Source: Cytophagales bacterium
GTDB taxonomy: Bacteria; Bacteroidota; Bacteroidia; Cytophagales; Amoebophilaceae
Assembly (NCBI GenBank): GCA_022360235.1
Contig: JAKSDE010000122.1
Coordinates: forward strand, 1-6,364
DNA length: 6,364 nucleotides
Direction: 5' to 3'
Part shown: in pieces, positions 5,707 through 6,364 of the stretch
Position numbering within the stretch: position 1 is the stretch's first letter
Layout of the letters: each line of letters opens with the position of its first letter
Program-made: the position numbers and the translations under genes
Notes under the pieces: model-generated
What the model was told of the DNA's origin: nothing
Database searches by the model: none
Seen by the model: the letters and a program-made list of their open reading frames with translations, nothing else

Positions 5707-6364
5707 ATGAAAAGATTAAGAATATTGCTATTACTCGTACTAACTGTAAGCTGTACTAAGAGAAATTTAGAGCAGCCCTATCTAGATCTAGAAAATAATG
5801 TGAGTGTAAGAGGGAGATCCTCTCTGGTGGCGCTCCAAAAGCGCATGGCGCAAGAAGACATTACTAGCACAGAAGCCCTTGTGGACTCCTTGAATAACGC
5901 CCCTCCAGAGGATCAAGAAGTCCTGCAGCAGTGGATACAAGCCTACATCAAATGGTTTAATAGAGAGCCTATCGGGAACTTGACTCTACAACAAGGTGCT
6001 GCCATCCATGAGTATAGCCTCTTGGCACGCATCCGACCAGATAACCCAAAGCGTAAGCAGCTTTTGAGAGATTATTTTAACAGCCTATGCAGTAAAATTG
6101 ACGAAGAATATCAACAAGGCGAGGAACCCCTGATCGAAGCGCTCGAGTACACCTTACAAAACCTGGTAGAGTACACCTTACAAACCATTGATAGCGATGT
6201 GTTTGATAGGAACCCTGTCCCACTGATTCAGTTAGGCAATAAGCTCTTAGCAAAACTTGATCCTGATAGCAACGCATTCACCAAAGCCAATTACCCTACC
6301 CACCGTAGCACGCTCTATGCCCTGCATCAGGCCCTGGTGCTGATCAAGCTTATTGACCCTGGCC
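5707..6364 (+). CDS. Predicted lipoprotein of unknown function (5' part, cut by the window edge)
   Basis: An open frame of 219 codons that continues past the right edge. It begins MKRLRILLLLVLTVSC: two arginines and a lysine, a leucine-rich core, then a lipobox-like TVSC with Cys16 as the probable lipidated residue. Threonine at -3 is less usual than leucine but tolerated. Export and membrane anchoring by lipid are therefore likely. The mature part is polar and appears mainly helical, with many Leu, Gln and Glu and no recognised domain. Near residues 147-160 the unit EYTLQ is repeated eight residues apart, encoded by an identical 16-base direct repeat (6145-6160, 6169-6184). The ATG follows AT-rich DNA without a Shine-Dalgarno. 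I do not recognise the family. It could be a lineage-specific surface or periplasmic protein. Confidence 0.78.
   Translation, partial: MKRLRILLLLVLTVSCTKRNLEQPYLDLENNVSVRGRSSLVALQKRMAQEDITSTEALVDSLNNAPPEDQEVLQQWIQAYIKWFNREPIGNLTLQQGAAIHEYSLLARIRPDNPKRKQLLRDYFNSLCSKIDEEYQQGEEPLIEALEYTLQNLVEYTLQTIDSDVFDRNPVPLIQLGNKLLAKLDPDSNAFTKANYPTHRSTLYALHQALVLIKLIDPG
6145..6184 (+). repeat. Internal 16-base direct repeat in the lipoprotein gene
   Basis: GAGTACACCTTACAAA is present at 6145-6160 and again, identical, at 6169-6184. The 24-base spacing is exactly eight codons and keeps the frame, so EYTLQ is repeated in the protein. This looks like a recent small tandem duplication within a helical segment. 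Confidence 0.6.

Noticed and set aside
6077..6277. 66-codon open frame on the minus strand
   Set aside because: It is antisense to the lipoprotein frame. Its apparent repeats are just the mirror of the 16-base duplication there.
1..6364. CRISPR array or intact transposase gene
   Set aside because: There are no regularly spaced repeats of suitable length, and no frame with transposase motifs. The short repeats found have only two or three copies.

Overview
The window looks like a chromosomal segment of a low-G+C member of the Bacteroidota, possibly one of the reduced, insertion-sequence-rich endosymbiont lineages related to Amoebophilus/Cardinium. This is inferred from protein style, starts without usable Shine-Dalgarno sequences, TAnnTTTG-like promoter elements and long AT-rich spacers. 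No rRNA or other taxonomic marker is present, so the assignment is tentative.

Layout, left to right: (1) A complete phosphohexomutase of the phosphoglucomutase/phosphomannomutase type on the minus strand (30-1766). (2) A 444-base spacer with short repeats, ctgtagaaaac at 1788 and its inverse complement at 1902 and 1954, that resemble ends of a lost insertion sequence, followed by a very AT-rich tract. (3) A small XRE-type helix-turn-helix gene on the plus strand (best start 2220, end 2558), similar to HigA antitoxins but without a recognisable toxin partner. (4) A 616-base gene-free region (2559-3174). Its left part holds two consecutive hairpins. From 2760 to 3153 it carries four exact DnaA boxes (TTATNCACA), at least seven single-mismatch boxes and an AT-rich tract. 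(5) recG on the plus strand (3175-5268), complete with all helicase motifs. (6) A 438-base spacer of unclear origin with a pyrimidine-rich stretch, two pairs of short direct repeats and a candidate Bacteroidota-type promoter. (7) The 5' part of an unrecognised predicted lipoprotein gene (from 5707, running off the right edge).

The main result is the 2760-3153 region, which looks like a chromosomal replication origin (oriC). The large genes on each side, the phosphomutase and recG, are transcribed away from it, as expected if both lie on leading strands. The last exact DnaA box overlaps both a perfect TAnnTTTG element and the in-frame stop just before recG, so DnaA may also influence recG transcription. 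No dnaA gene is visible. The origin call therefore rests on box clustering, AT-richness and gene divergence, and needs a whole-genome GC-skew check.

The genes do not form one pathway: sugar-phosphate metabolism, a probable orphan antitoxin/regulator, fork rescue and recombination, and an envelope lipoprotein of unknown role.
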